This document shows positions 1-9,022 of a stretch of 64,000 nt of DNA, one piece after another. The notes below the pieces were generated by a model. The model saw only the letters and a program-made list of their open reading frames with translations. It was not told where the DNA came from and did not search any database. Within the stretch, counting starts at the first letter, position 1. Every line of letters starts with the position of its first letter. Source of the DNA: JAKFDI01 sp044508835 (lineage in GTDB: Bacteria; Pseudomonadota; Gammaproteobacteria; Burkholderiales; Burkholderiaceae_C); contig JBIQHD010000001.1 of NCBI GenBank assembly GCA_044508835.1, positions 124,001 to 188,000 on the forward strand, in the 5' to 3' direction. Position numbers and translations under genes: made by a program.

Positions 1-1971
1 GGTCTGCGCGGTTTCCTCGTCGCGGATCTCGCCCACCATGATCACGTCCGGGTCGGCGCGCAGGAAGGCGCGCAGCGCCTTGGCGAAGGTCCAGTCGATC
101 TTCGGGTTGACCTGCACCTGGCGCAGCCCGGGCTGGGTGATCTCCACCGGGTCCTCGGCCGTCCAGATCTTGCGCTCGGGCACGTTGATGTGGCTGAGCG
201 CCGAATGCAGCGTGGTCGTCTTGCCGCTGCCCGTGGGGCCCACGCACAGCACCATGCCGTAGGGCCGCTCCACGGCCGCCTTCAGCTGCGCCAGGTTGCG
301 CGGCGACAGCCCCAGCCGGTCCAGCGGGATCGGCTTGGCCGAGGCGAGGATGCGCATCACCACGTCCTCCAGCCCGTTGTTGGTCGGGATGGTGGCCACG
401 CGCAGCTCGATGCGGTGCTGCGGCGAGAACTTGGCGAAGTTGATCTTGCCGTCCTGCGGCTTGCGGCGCTCGGAGATGTCGAGGTCGCACATGATCTTCA
501 CCCGCGCGATCAGCGCGTTGCGGTAGTTGGACGGCAGCTCCAGGTGCGTGTGCATCAGGCCGTCCTTGCGGAAGCGGATGCGGATCTTCTCGCGCCCCGG
601 GTAGCTCTCGAGGTGGATGTCGGACACGCCCGCCTTGTGCGCCTCGATGATGGTGTTGTTGATCAGGCGCACCAGCGAGTTGTCGGACTGCTCGATCGGC
701 TTGTCGTCGAAGCCGTCGGACGTGTCGTGCGAATCCTTCTCCAGCGTCTCCACCAGCTTGTCGGTGTCGGGCAGGTCGAAGTCGAGCGGCACCGAGGCGT
801 CCTCGATCACGAAGCGCTGCGTCTGCGCCGCGCCGATGCGCTCGTAGGCGGCGAACAGCACGTCCTCGATGCTCTCGCACTGCGCGAGCACGGGCACCAC
901 CTTCAGCTGGGCGATGAACTCGGCCTCGTCCACCGCGGCGCGGCGGCGCGCCGGGTCGTCGAGCGCGACGACGAGGCGGCCCTCGCGGATGAGCAGCGGC
1001 ATCACGCGCAGCCGCACCGCCGCCGCGTAGGGAATCTTGCGCAGCGCGTCGGCCTCGACCGGGAAGGCGCCGACGTTGACGAGCGGGTAGCCCATCTTGC
1101 GCGCCAGCGCCACCTGCAGGTCCTGCGGCGAGACCACCTTCATGCGCACCAGCACCTCGCCCAGCGGCACGTCGCGGTCGCGGCTCTGCTGCGCGAGCGC
1201 CTGCTCGAGCTGCGCCTGCGAGACGAGGCCGAGCGAGGTCAGCGCCTCGCCGATGCGCACCATCGGCATCGTGGCCTGGGCGTCGAGCGCCGCGGCGAGC
1301 TGCTCGCGCGTGACCACCTGCTGCGACACGAGGATGTCGCCGATCTTCTGGCTGCGCAGGTCCTTCTGCACCTGCGCGGCCTGCTCCACCTGCTGCGGCG
1401 TGGCCGCCTGCTGGGCCACCAGCACCTCGCCGATGCGCGGGCCGACCTCGAAGCCGGTGAAGGCCGCGCGCGGCACGAAGACGCGGCGCACGCCGCCCTT
1501 GTCGTCGGCCGGCGGGAAGAGGAACAGGCCCTCGGGCGTCTCCACGTGGCCCACCGTCTCGCCGCTCATGCGCTCGCCGCCGGCCAGCTGCACGGCGTAG
1601 GACGCGGTGTCGCGGAACCCCACCACGCCGGCGCGCGGGTCGGTGCTCGGCACGTCGGCCGCGGGCAGCACGGCGCTGAGCGTGATGGCGCGGAACTGGT
1701 CGAAGCGCAGCGGCAGCGTGGTGCGCGCCGGCGGCACCTGCACGTGCGCGACCGATTCGCCCGGCACGAAGAAGGTCAGCCGCCCCGAGGTGCGGGTGCC
1801 GTTCAGGCCGGTGATCTCGCACGGCAGCGGATCGGTCTGCGCCACCGGGGCGGGGTAGCAGGCGAACGGCGGGGTCGGCCAGCGGAAGGTCTCGGCGCCG
1901 GGCTTGTCGTGCAGCGCCTCGGCGGCGGAGGGAACGGTCTCCCAGTTCAAGGCGGCCAGCGTGTGTGCCAT
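1..1971 (-). CDS. PilB/GspE-type secretion ATPase, C-terminus cut by window edge
   Basis: Hexameric ATPase of a type IV pilus or type II secretion machine, cytoplasmic, powering pilin assembly. The frame runs from ATG at 1971 to the window edge (657 codons) without a stop. Visible: Walker A GPTGSGKTTT with Lys at about residue 584, then the Asp-box/Walker B region ending in GEIRDEETA at the edge. The N-terminus is unusual. About 165 residues of beta-rich, possibly PilZ-like sequence are followed by four tandem modules of about 30 residues with the pattern IGExL...QLxxAL (near 180, 210, 240 and 270). This resembles the cyclic-di-GMP-binding MshEN domain, which normally has two such modules. 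The C-terminal Cys/zinc region lies outside the window. Family certain; the choice between pilus and type II secretion is open. Confidence 0.9.
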   Translation of the reverse strand, partial: MAHTLAALNWETVPSAAEALHDKPGAETFRWPTPPFACYPAPVAQTDPLPCEITGLNGTRTSGRLTFFVPGESVAHVQVPPARTTLPLRFDQFRAITLSAVLPAADVPSTDPRAGVVGFRDTASYAVQLAGGERMSGETVGHVETPEGLFLFPPADDKGGVRRVFVPRAAFTGFEVGPRIGEVLVAQQAATPQQVEQAAQVQKDLRSQKIGDILVSQQVVTREQLAAALDAQATMPMVRIGEALTSLGLVSQAQLEQALAQQSRDRDVPLGEVLVRMKVVSPQDLQVALARKMGYPLVNVGAFPVEADALRKIPYAAAVRLRVMPLLIREGRLVVALDDPARRRAAVDEAEFIAQLKVVPVLAQCESIEDVLFAAYERIGAAQTQRFVIEDASVPLDFDLPDTDKLVETLEKDSHDTSDGFDDKPIEQSDNSLVRLINNTIIEAHKAGVSDIHLESYPGREKIRIRFRKDGLMHTHLELPSNYRNALIARVKIMCDLDISERRKPQDGKINFAKFSPQHRIELRVATIPTNNGLEDVVMRILASAKPIPLDRLGLSPRNLAQLKAAVERPYGMVLCVGPTGSGKTTTLHSALSHINVPERKIWTAEDPVEITQPGLRQVQVNPKIDWTFAKALRAFLRADPDVIMVGEIRDEETAQT

Positions 1972-2109
1972 CGGATGTCCTTCGTTCGCGGGCGGCGCAG
2001 GGCGCACGACCGCTTGTCGATGGCCAATGCTAGGCGGGCGCGCCCGCGCGCAAGCGCCGAAAAGAGGGATCCCAGCCCGCTTCTTGCCGCGCAGGCGCCG
2101 CCGCCCCGG

Positions 2110-3012
2110 TCAGGGGCGGCGGGCCGCGGGCATGCAGACCAGCGCCACGCCCGCGCAGGTCACGGCGATGCCGGCCAGGCTGGTGGCGCTGGGCACCACG
2201 TCGAACAGGATCCATTCGAGCACCACCGCCACCACGGGGGTGAGGAACAGCAGGCTCGTCACGCGCGCCGCGTGGGCGCCGCGCATCAGGCGGTGCAGGG
2301 CGTTGACGGCGAGGATCGAGCCGAACAGCACGAGGAAGCCGAGGGCGCCGGCGAGCGCCCAGCTCCAGCGCACGACGAACCCCTCGACCGTCCACGCCAG
2401 CGGCGCCAGCACCAGCAGCGAGGCGGCGAACTGGATCAGCGAGGCGCTGCGCAGGTCGGCGTGCGGGCTGAACTGGCGCTGGTACAGCGTGCCGACGGTG
2501 ATGGCGGCCAGCGAGACGAGCACGGCCAGCAGGCTGGCGAGCGAGCCCGCCTGCGCGTCGATCTTGTGCCACACCACCAGCGCGACGCCGGCCAGGCCGA
2601 TCAGCACCCCGGCCCATTGCGGCGCCGCCAGCCGCTGGCCCATGAAGCGGTGCGCGAACACCGCGGTGAACAGCGGCTGCGTCGCCAGCAGCAGGGCGGC
2701 GATGCCGGCCGACATGCCGAGGTACTGCGCGTAGTGGCTGCCGCCCAGGTTGACGGCGTGCATCAGCAGCCCGGCCACGCACAGGTGGAACCACTCGCGC
2801 GGTCCGGCCGGCCAGCGCGGGCGCACCGCCAGCACCCACGGCACGAGGCAGGCGATGCCGATGGCGAAGCGCAGCGACAGGAAGGTGAACGGCGGCGCGT
2901 ACTGCAGCGCCACCTTGGTCGCGAGATACCCCGAGCCCCAGACGACGACGAAGTACCAGGCCAGCGCCGCGTCGAGGCGGTCGCCGGCCCGGGGGGCGGC
3001 GGCGGCGTTCAC
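2110..3012 (-). CDS. EamA/DMT-family permease
   Basis: Inner-membrane drug/metabolite-transporter-type permease of 300 residues with about ten hydrophobic segments, the usual size for two EamA repeats. The first repeat begins with WYFVVVWGSGYLATKVAL. The start is GTG at 3012, whose last bases overlap the TGA of the upstream 5-oxoprolinase-like gene (GTGA, 3009-3012), implying translational coupling. The C-terminus ends near MPAARRP. Its position as the last gene of the regulator/enzyme transcript suggests it moves a substrate or product of that pathway, perhaps exporting an excess amino acid, but the sequence does not say which. Confidence 0.85.
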   Translation of the reverse strand: MNAAAAPRAGDRLDAALAWYFVVVWGSGYLATKVALQYAPPFTFLSLRFAIGIACLVPWVLAVRPRWPAGPREWFHLCVAGLLMHAVNLGGSHYAQYLGMSAGIAALLLATQPLFTAVFAHRFMGQRLAAPQWAGVLIGLAGVALVVWHKIDAQAGSLASLLAVLVSLAAITVGTLYQRQFSPHADLRSASLIQFAASLLVLAPLAWTVEGFVVRWSWALAGALGFLVLFGSILAVNALHRLMRGAHAARVTSLLFLTPVVAVVLEWILFDVVPSATSLAGIAVTCAGVALVCMPAARRP

Positions 3013-6000
3013 GCCGCGGGCGGGCCGTACCCTCCGCCGCCCGGCGTCTCGATCACGAAGGCGTCGCCCGCTTCCATCTCGACCTGGCCGATGTGGTCCA
3101 GTGCCTCGACGCGGCCATCGGCACGCAGCACGCGGTTGCGGCCCACGGCGCCCGCCTCGCCGCCGGCCAGGCCGAAGGCGCCGTGGCGGCGGCCGTTCGA
3201 GAGGATCGACGCCGTCATCGGCTCGAGGAAGCGGATGACCCGCGTGCCGCCGTGCCCGCCCTGCCAGCGCCCGCGACCGCCCGAGCCCTCGCGGATCTCG
3301 TAGCGCTCGAGCAGCACGGGGAAGCGGAACTCCAGCACTTCCGGGTCGGTGAGGCGCGAGTTCGTCATGTGCGTCTGCACCACGCTCGTGCCGTCGAAGC
3401 CGGCCTCGCCGTCGGGGTCGCCGCCGATGACGGGGCCGGCCCCGGAGCCGCCGGAGATGGTCTCGTAGTACTGGTACTCGTCGTTGCCGAAGGTGAAGTT
3501 GTTCATCGTCGGCTGGCTGCCGGCGAGCACGCCGAGCGCGCCGTACAGCGCGTTCGTGATGCACATCGAGGTCTCGACGTTGCCCGCCACGACGCCTGCC
3601 GGATAGTCGGGGTTGAGCATCGAGCCTTCGGGAACGATCACCTCGATCGGCTTGAGGCAGCCGGCGTTGAGCGGGATGTCGTCGTCGACCAGCGTGCGGA
3701 ACACGTACAGCACGGCCGCCATGGTGACGGCGCGGGGCGCGTTGAAGTTGTTGTCCAGCTGCGCCGAGGTGCCGCTGAAGTCGACCACGGCGGAGCGGGC
3801 CGCGCGGTCCACGTGGACGGCGACCTCGATCCTCGCGCCGTTGTCCAGCGGCACCGTGAAGCGGCCGCTGCGCGTCAAGGCCGGGTCCAGGCGGGAGATG
3901 GCCGCGCGCACGCTTTCCTCGGCGTTGTCCTGCACGTGGCGCATGTACGAGTGCACCGTGTCGAGCCCGAACTGGGCGACCATCGCGTGCAGCTCCTGCA
4001 CGCCCTTCTCGTTGGCGGCGATCTGCGCGCGCAGGTCGGCGAGGTTCTGGCCCGGATTGCGCGCCGGGTACGGGCCCGCCTCCAGCAGCGACACGACGGC
4101 GGCCTCGCGGACCCGCCCCTGCTCGACCAGCTTGACGTTGTCGAGCAGCACGCCTTCCTCGTCGATGGTGCGCGAGAACGGCGGCATCGACCCCGGCGTG
4201 GTGCCGCCGATGTCGGAATGGTGGCCGCGCGAGGCGACGTAGAACAGGACGTCGCTCGTGCAGGCGTCGGCGCGCGCGCCTTCGGGGAACACCGGCGTCA
4301 CCACCGTCACGTCGGGCAGGTGGGTGCCGCCGTGGTAGGGGTCGTTGAGCATGTAGACGTCCCCGGGGCGCATGGCGGGGTTCTCCGAGATCACCGTCTT
4401 GATCGACTCGCTCATCGAGCCCAGGTGCACCGGGATGTGCGGCGCGTTGGCGATGAGGTTGCCGTCGCGGTCGAACACCGCGCAGGAGAAGTCCAGCCGC
4501 TCCTTGATGGTCACCGAGTAGGCCGTGTTCTGCAGCCGCAGCCCCATCTGCTCGGCGACGTTCATGAACAGGTTGTTGAACACCTCCAGCAGGATGGGGT
4601 CGGCGTCGGTGCCGGCCGCGCGGCGCGCCTGCCGCGGCATGCGCCGGGTGAGCAGGAGCTGGTCGCCGGCCGTGAGCTCGGCCATCCAGCCGGGCTCGAT
4701 CACGGTCGTGGCGGTGCGCTCGGCGATGATGGCCGGCCCTTCGATGGCGGCGCCGCGCCGGAGCTCGTCGCGCAGGTACAGCCCGGCGTCGCGCCATGCG
4801 CCGTCCATGTAGACCTGCACCGTCGCCGCGGCCACGGCCGCGTGCGCCTGCGCGTGGCCGCCGGCCGGCTCGTCGGCATGGCCGCTGCCGCTCGCCTCGA
4901 CCGACACGGCCTCGATGACCAGCACCTTGTCGGGCATGAGGAAGGAGAAGCGCTTCCGATAGGCGGCCTCGAAGGCCGCGCGGATCTGCGCCGCGCTGCC
5001 CATCGGCACCAGCAGGGCCGTGTCGGTGCCGTCGTAGCGCACGTGCACCGAGACGACGAGGCGGATGTCGCCGCGGGCGAACTCCTGCGCCTGCAGCTCG
5101 GCGACGGCCTCCTCGCCGAGGGCGTCGGCGGCGGCGCGCGCGGCCTCCAGGCCGGCCTCGTCGAGCGGCCGCTCGACGGCGGCCTGGCGCATGGCGATCT
5201 GATCGGCCAGCCCCATGCCGTAGGCCGACAGCACGCCGGCCAGCGGATGCACGAGCACCTTGGTCATGCCCAGCGCGTCGGCGACCAGGCAGGCGTGCTG
5301 GCCGCCGGCGCCGCCGAAGCATTGCAGCGAATAGCGCGTCACGTCGTAGCCGCGCGCCACCGAGATCTTCTTGACCGCGTTGGACATGTTGGCCACGGCG
5401 ATCTGCAGGAAGCCTTCGGCCAGGCGCTCGGGGGTGGTGTCGCGGCCGGTGCGCCGCTGCACCTCGCGGGCCATGTCGGCGAAGCGCCGCACGACGATGT
5501 CGCGGTCGACGACCTGGTCGCCGCCGGCGCCGAACACCTTGGGAAAGTACGCCGGCTGGATCTTGCCGAGCAGCACGTTGGCGTCGGTGGTGGTCAGCGG
5601 GCCGCCCCGGCGGTAGCACGCCGGGCCCGGGTTGGCGCCCGCCGATTCCGGGCCGACGCGCAGCCGCGCGCCGTCGAAGCTGAGTATCGAGCCGCCCCCC
5701 GCCGCCACGGTGTGGATGCTCATCATCGGCGCGCGCATGCGCACGCCCGCCACCTGGGTCTCGAACGCGCGCTCGAACTCGCCGGCGTAGTGCGACACGT
5801 CGGTCGAGGTGCCGCCCATGTCGAAGCCGATCACCCGGTCGTGGCCGGCGGCCAGCGCGGTGCGCACCATCCCGACGATGCCGCCGGCCGGCCCGGACAG
5901 GATGGCGTCCTTGCCCTGGAACCGGTGCGCGTCGGTGAGGCCGCCCGACGACTGCATGAACAGCAGCTTCACGCCCGGCATCTGCCCGGCCACCTGGTCG

Positions 6001-6677
6001 ACGTAGCGGCGCAGGATGGGCGACAGGTAGGCATCGACCACGGTCGTGTCGCCGCGCGAGACGAACTTCATCAGCGCGCTGGTCTCGTGCGAGGTGGAGA
6101 CCTGCCGGAAGCCGATCTCGCGCGCCACGCGCGCCGCCGACGCCTCGTGCGCGGTGTAGCGGTAGCCGTGCATGAAGACGATGGCGCAGGCGCGGATGCC
6201 GGCGTCGAAGGCCGACTGCAGGTCGCGGCGCAGCGCCGCCTCGTCGAGCGGGCACAGCACGTCGCCGTGCGCGCCGATGCGCTCGCCGGCCTCGATCACG
6301 CGCTCGTACAGCACGTCGGGCAGGACGATGCGGCGATCGAACAGCCGCGGCCGGTTCTGGTAGGCGATGCGCAGGGCGTCGCGGAAGCCGCGGGTCGTCA
6401 CCAGCAGCGTGCGGTCGCCCTTGCGCTCCAGCAGGGCGTTGGTCGCGACCGTGGTGCCCATCTTCACGCACTCGACCTGCTCCGGCCGGATGAGCTCGCC
6501 CCGCTCGAGGCCGAGCAGGCGGCGGATGCCCTCGATGGCGGCATCGGGGTACTGCTCGGGGTTCTCGGACAGCAGCTTCGTCGTCACCAGGGAGCCATCG
6601 GGACGCCTGGCCACGATGTCGGTGAACGTGCCACCGCGATCGATCCAGAACTGCCAGCGCGGGCCGAGGGAACTCAT
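3009..6677 (-). CDS. fused HyuA-HyuB, 5-oxoprolinase-type hydrolase (paralogue 1)
   Basis: ATP-dependent amidohydrolase of 1222 residues, predicted to open a cyclic amide. The fused layout and length match eukaryote-like 5-oxoprolinase (5-oxoproline + ATP to glutamate) rather than separate HyuA and HyuB subunits. The HyuA half (about 1-685) starts with FWIDRGGTFTDIV, the actin-fold phosphate loop, and holds GFDMGGTSTDVS and GGGSI. The HyuB half (from about 688) has LEVFNNLFMNVAEQMG, IKERLDFSCA and HIPVHLGSMSESI, and ends in PGGGGYGP. ATG at 6677 follows a GGAGA ribosome site. A paralogue lies at 12627-16268. Hydantoin or acetophenone-type substrates remain possible; 5-oxoproline is favoured by the neighbours. 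Confidence 0.88.
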   Translation of the reverse strand: MSSLGPRWQFWIDRGGTFTDIVARRPDGSLVTTKLLSENPEQYPDAAIEGIRRLLGLERGELIRPEQVECVKMGTTVATNALLERKGDRTLLVTTRGFRDALRIAYQNRPRLFDRRIVLPDVLYERVIEAGERIGAHGDVLCPLDEAALRRDLQSAFDAGIRACAIVFMHGYRYTAHEASAARVAREIGFRQVSTSHETSALMKFVSRGDTTVVDAYLSPILRRYVDQVAGQMPGVKLLFMQSSGGLTDAHRFQGKDAILSGPAGGIVGMVRTALAAGHDRVIGFDMGGTSTDVSHYAGEFERAFETQVAGVRMRAPMMSIHTVAAGGGSILSFDGARLRVGPESAGANPGPACYRRGGPLTTTDANVLLGKIQPAYFPKVFGAGGDQVVDRDIVVRRFADMAREVQRRTGRDTTPERLAEGFLQIAVANMSNAVKKISVARGYDVTRYSLQCFGGAGGQHACLVADALGMTKVLVHPLAGVLSAYGMGLADQIAMRQAAVERPLDEAGLEAARAAADALGEEAVAELQAQEFARGDIRLVVSVHVRYDGTDTALLVPMGSAAQIRAAFEAAYRKRFSFLMPDKVLVIEAVSVEASGSGHADEPAGGHAQAHAAVAAATVQVYMDGAWRDAGLYLRDELRRGAAIEGPAIIAERTATTVIEPGWMAELTAGDQLLLTRRMPRQARRAAGTDADPILLEVFNNLFMNVAEQMGLRLQNTAYSVTIKERLDFSCAVFDRDGNLIANAPHIPVHLGSMSESIKTVISENPAMRPGDVYMLNDPYHGGTHLPDVTVVTPVFPEGARADACTSDVLFYVASRGHHSDIGGTTPGSMPPFSRTIDEEGVLLDNVKLVEQGRVREAAVVSLLEAGPYPARNPGQNLADLRAQIAANEKGVQELHAMVAQFGLDTVHSYMRHVQDNAEESVRAAISRLDPALTRSGRFTVPLDNGARIEVAVHVDRAARSAVVDFSGTSAQLDNNFNAPRAVTMAAVLYVFRTLVDDDIPLNAGCLKPIEVIVPEGSMLNPDYPAGVVAGNVETSMCITNALYGALGVLAGSQPTMNNFTFGNDEYQYYETISGGSGAGPVIGGDPDGEAGFDGTSVVQTHMTNSRLTDPEVLEFRFPVLLERYEIREGSGGRGRWQGGHGGTRVIRFLEPMTASILSNGRRHGAFGLAGGEAGAVGRNRVLRADGRVEALDHIGQVEMEAGDAFVIETPGGGGYGPPAA

Positions 6678-6709
6678 CTGGTTTTCTCCGTGGTCGATGG
6701 GACGAAAGG

Positions 6710-7258
6710 TCAGAGCGACGCCGCCGCGCGCGCGGCCTGGTCGTACACGCCCGACAGCATGCGCAGCAGCGTGGCGAGGTTGCCGATCTGCTTGTTCAGC
6801 GAGTCGTCCGCCTTCAGGGCGGCGATCAGGCAGGACTCGCGGATCTCGCGGTAGCGCGCGACGTAGGCGCGGCCCTCCGCGGTGGCCGCATAGGTCACCT
6901 CCTTGCCGTTGCGGCTGGAGACGACGACGCCCAGGGCCTGCAACTTCTTGAGCGCGTAGTTGATGAGGTGCGTGTCCTCGACGTTCATGATGAAGCAGAT
7001 GTCGGCCAGGCGCTTGTCGCGGGCGCGGTGGGTCACGTGGTGCAGCACCAGCACGTCCAGCGGCGTCAGCTCCCGCAGGCCCGCGGCGGCCATGCAATGG
7101 ACCACCCAGCGCGAGAACGCGTTGTTGGAAACGATCAGGCCGTACTCGAACTCGCTCAGCTCCTGGCTTCGCGGCGACACGAGGTGCGCCGACGAAACGA
7201 TCTTCGGGTGTTCCTGGCTCGGGGATTCGGGAGGGGCCGCCTTGGTCTTGCGGGTCAT
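6710..7258 (-). CDS. MarR-like winged-helix transcriptional regulator
   Basis: Predicted dimeric DNA-binding protein of 182 residues. A helical N-terminus (FEYGLIVSNNAFSRWV) leads into a winged helix: LTPLDVLVLHHVTH, recognition region DICFIMNVEDTHLINYALKKL, wing VVVSSRNGKEVTYAAT, then a long dimerisation helix. It lies 32 bases upstream of the 5-oxoprolinase-like gene and is divergent from the TRAP transporter, the classic place for a local regulator of both. I chose ATG at 7258, preceded by AAAGG. An in-frame ATG at 7354 would add 32 low-complexity residues and lacks a convincing ribosome site. It probably senses the pathway substrate, which is inference. Confidence 0.82.
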   Translation of the reverse strand: MTRKTKAAPPESPSQEHPKIVSSAHLVSPRSQELSEFEYGLIVSNNAFSRWVVHCMAAAGLRELTPLDVLVLHHVTHRARDKRLADICFIMNVEDTHLINYALKKLQALGVVVSSRNGKEVTYAATAEGRAYVARYREIRESCLIAALKADDSLNKQIGNLATLLRMLSGVYDQAARAAASL

Positions 7259-7525
7259 GGATGAAGCCTTTCTGTGCGTAGCGGAACGGCGCACCCCGCA
7301 CAGACTGCATGCGCCACGCGCCGGCGATGCCACCTGCGCTGGCGAGGGTGGCACTGTAATTTATCTTCTCGACAAAACATCAACAAAATATCGTGAAGCA
7401 GTACAAACACTGATAAGAAAGTGTCATGTTGCAAATACGATCCCCCTGCTTGTTCGCGCCCTCGGTTCCGCGGGGCAGCGAGGCAGCGACGCCGCGGCCA
7501 TGGCCGCACCAACAGGAGCCCTCCG
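7259..7525. promoter_or_regulatory. divergent promoter region between regulator and TRAP genes
   Basis: This 267-base divergent spacer is conspicuously AT-rich between about 7358 and 7440, unlike the surrounding 70% GC. It contains a direct repeat of ACAAAA (near 7371 and 7382) and a dyad at 7407-7424. A weak minus-strand sigma70 pair TTGTTG/TAAATT with a 17-base spacer can be drawn through 7360-7390. The TRAP side has a good AGGAG ribosome site at 7514-7518. Promoter assignment is by eye only. Confidence 0.55.
7407..7424. promoter_or_regulatory. candidate operator, ACACT-8-AGTGT dyad
   Basis: Perfect 5-bp inverted repeat with an 8-base spacer inside the AT-rich divergent region. Size and place fit an operator for the adjacent winged-helix regulator. 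No second copy was noticed, so this is a candidate only. Confidence 0.4.
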
Positions 7526-8494
7526 ATGCTTAGAAATTCATTGCTCGCCCTTGCTCTCGCCAGCGTCGCCGCAGGCGCGGCCGCCCAGACGAAGTGGGAT
7601 CTTCCGACCGGCTATCCGGCGACCAACTTCCACACCCAGAACATCAACCAGTTCGTCGACGACGTCGACAAGGCCACGGCCGGCAAGCTGAAGATCACGG
7701 TGCATCCCAACGCCTCGCTGTTCAAGGCGCCCGAGATCAAGCGCGCCGTGCAGGGCAACCAGGCCCAGGCCGGCGAGGTGCTGCTCGGCAACTACCAGAA
7801 CGAATGGCAGCCCTTCGGCGTCGACGGCCTGCCGTTCCTCGCCGACAGCTACGCCGCGGCGCGCAAGCTCTACGACGCCCAGAAGGCGGTGCTCGCCAAG
7901 AAGCTCGACAGCCAGGGCATGGCCGTGCTCTTCACGGTGCCGTGGCAGCCGCAGGGCATCTTCACCAAGAAGGAGCTCAACAGCGCCGCGGACCTGAAGG
8001 GCCTGAAGTGGCGCGCCTACAGCCCGGCGACCTCGCGCATCGCCGAGCTCGTCGGCGCGCAGCCGGTGACGGTGCAGGCGGCCGAGCTGTCGCAGGCGCT
8101 CTCGACCGGCGTCGTCGAAGGCTTCATGACCTCCAGCGCCACCGGCGCCGACGCCAAGGTCTACGAGCAGGTGAAGTACTACTACACCACCAACGCCTGG
8201 CTGCCCAAGAACGCCGTGCTGGTCAGCAAGCGCGCCTTCGCCGCGCTCGACAAGCCGGTGCAGGACGCCGTGCTCGCCGCGGCCGCCGCCGCCGAGCAGC
8301 GCGGCTGGGCACTGTCCGAGCAGAAGGACCGCGAGTACATCGACACGCTCAAGAAGAACGGCATGTCGGTCCTCGAGCCCTCCGCGCAGCTGAAGGCCGA
8401 CATGCACAAGGTCGGCGCGACGATGCTGCAGGAATGGCTGCAGAAGGCCGGACCCGATGGCCAGGCCATCGTGGACGCCTACCGCAAGAACTGA
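7526..8494 (+). CDS. TRAP transporter solute-binding protein (DctP type), first set
   Basis: Periplasmic receptor of 322 residues. It has a Sec signal peptide (about 1-19, MLRNSLLALALASVAAGAAA, cleavage before QTKW) and then a DctP fold: LKGLKWRAYSP supplies the conserved Arg of the carboxylate-binding site, followed by ELSQALSTGVVEGFMTS. ATG at 7526 has AGGAG seven bases upstream. Order P-Q-M with small gaps marks a three-gene operon. DctP6 and DctP7 of Bordetella pertussis are established pyroglutamate-binding members of this superfamily. Given the two 5-oxoprolinase-like enzymes beside it, pyroglutamate is the best guess for the ligand, but it is not proven from sequence. Confidence 0.9.
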   Translation: MLRNSLLALALASVAAGAAAQTKWDLPTGYPATNFHTQNINQFVDDVDKATAGKLKITVHPNASLFKAPEIKRAVQGNQAQAGEVLLGNYQNEWQPFGVDGLPFLADSYAAARKLYDAQKAVLAKKLDSQGMAVLFTVPWQPQGIFTKKELNSAADLKGLKWRAYSPATSRIAELVGAQPVTVQAAELSQALSTGVVEGFMTSSATGADAKVYEQVKYYYTTNAWLPKNAVLVSKRAFAALDKPVQDAVLAAAAAAEQRGWALSEQKDREYIDTLKKNGMSVLEPSAQLKADMHKVGATMLQEWLQKAGPDGQAIVDAYRKN

Positions 8495-8502
8495 GCCGGA
8501 CC

Positions 8503-9012
8503 ATGCGCCGAGGACTCGACGGTTTGTACGCGAGCGCCGCGGTCCTCGCTGCGCTGTGCATGATCGCCACGCTGGCCATGGTCATGGCCAGCGTGGTCGA
8601 CCGCTACATCTCGCTGCCCCTCAAGGGCACGGACATGTATGCCGGCTATGCCATGGCCGGCGCCGGCTTCCTGGCGCTGGCGCACACGCTCAAGCGCGGC
8701 GAGCACATCCGCGTCACGCTGGTGCTCAACGCGCTCGGGCCCGTGGCCCGGCGCAGGCTCGACCTGTTCGCGCTCGCCGTGGCCTGCGTGATCAGCGCGG
8801 CGTTCGCGTACTACAGCGTGCGGCTGGTCGTCAATTCATACGCCTTCGAGGACGTCTCCACCGGCAACGACGCGACGCCGCTGTGGATTCCCCAGCTGGC
8901 CATGGCCTTCGGCGCCATCGTCTTCTTCATCGCATTCCTCGACGAGCTGGTTCTCGAGCTGCGCGGCCTGCGCAAGCCCGTGACCGCCGACGAGCCGATG
9001 CACAACGAATGA
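8503..9012 (+). CDS. TRAP transporter small membrane subunit (DctQ type)
   Basis: Four-helix inner-membrane subunit of 169 residues that pairs with DctM. Hydrophobic segments lie near 8-32, 46-64, 84-106 and 128-148, with the usual RxGEHIRVTL motif (RGEHIRVTLVL) after the second. It starts at ATG 8503, eight bases after the receptor stop, and is followed ten bases later by DctM. It ends hydrophilic (EPMHNE). Ordinary for the family. Confidence 0.88.
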   Translation: MRRGLDGLYASAAVLAALCMIATLAMVMASVVDRYISLPLKGTDMYAGYAMAGAGFLALAHTLKRGEHIRVTLVLNALGPVARRRLDLFALAVACVISAAFAYYSVRLVVNSYAFEDVSTGNDATPLWIPQLAMAFGAIVFFIAFLDELVLELRGLRKPVTADEPMHNE

Positions 9013-9022
9013 GCGCCGCGCC

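Noticed and set aside
190..3303. Very long open frame on the plus strand opposite the ATPase and permease genes
   Set aside because: Its translation is His/Arg/Gly/Ala/Val-rich with no domain, the usual mirror of a high-GC coding strand; the minus strand carries recognisable proteins with motifs. The same applies to long open frames at 3093-6854, 13359-17387 and 39814-42423.
7259..7354. N-terminal extension of the winged-helix regulator to 7354
   Set aside because: The extra 32 residues are low-complexity and run into the promoter region; ATG 7258 has a better ribosome site.
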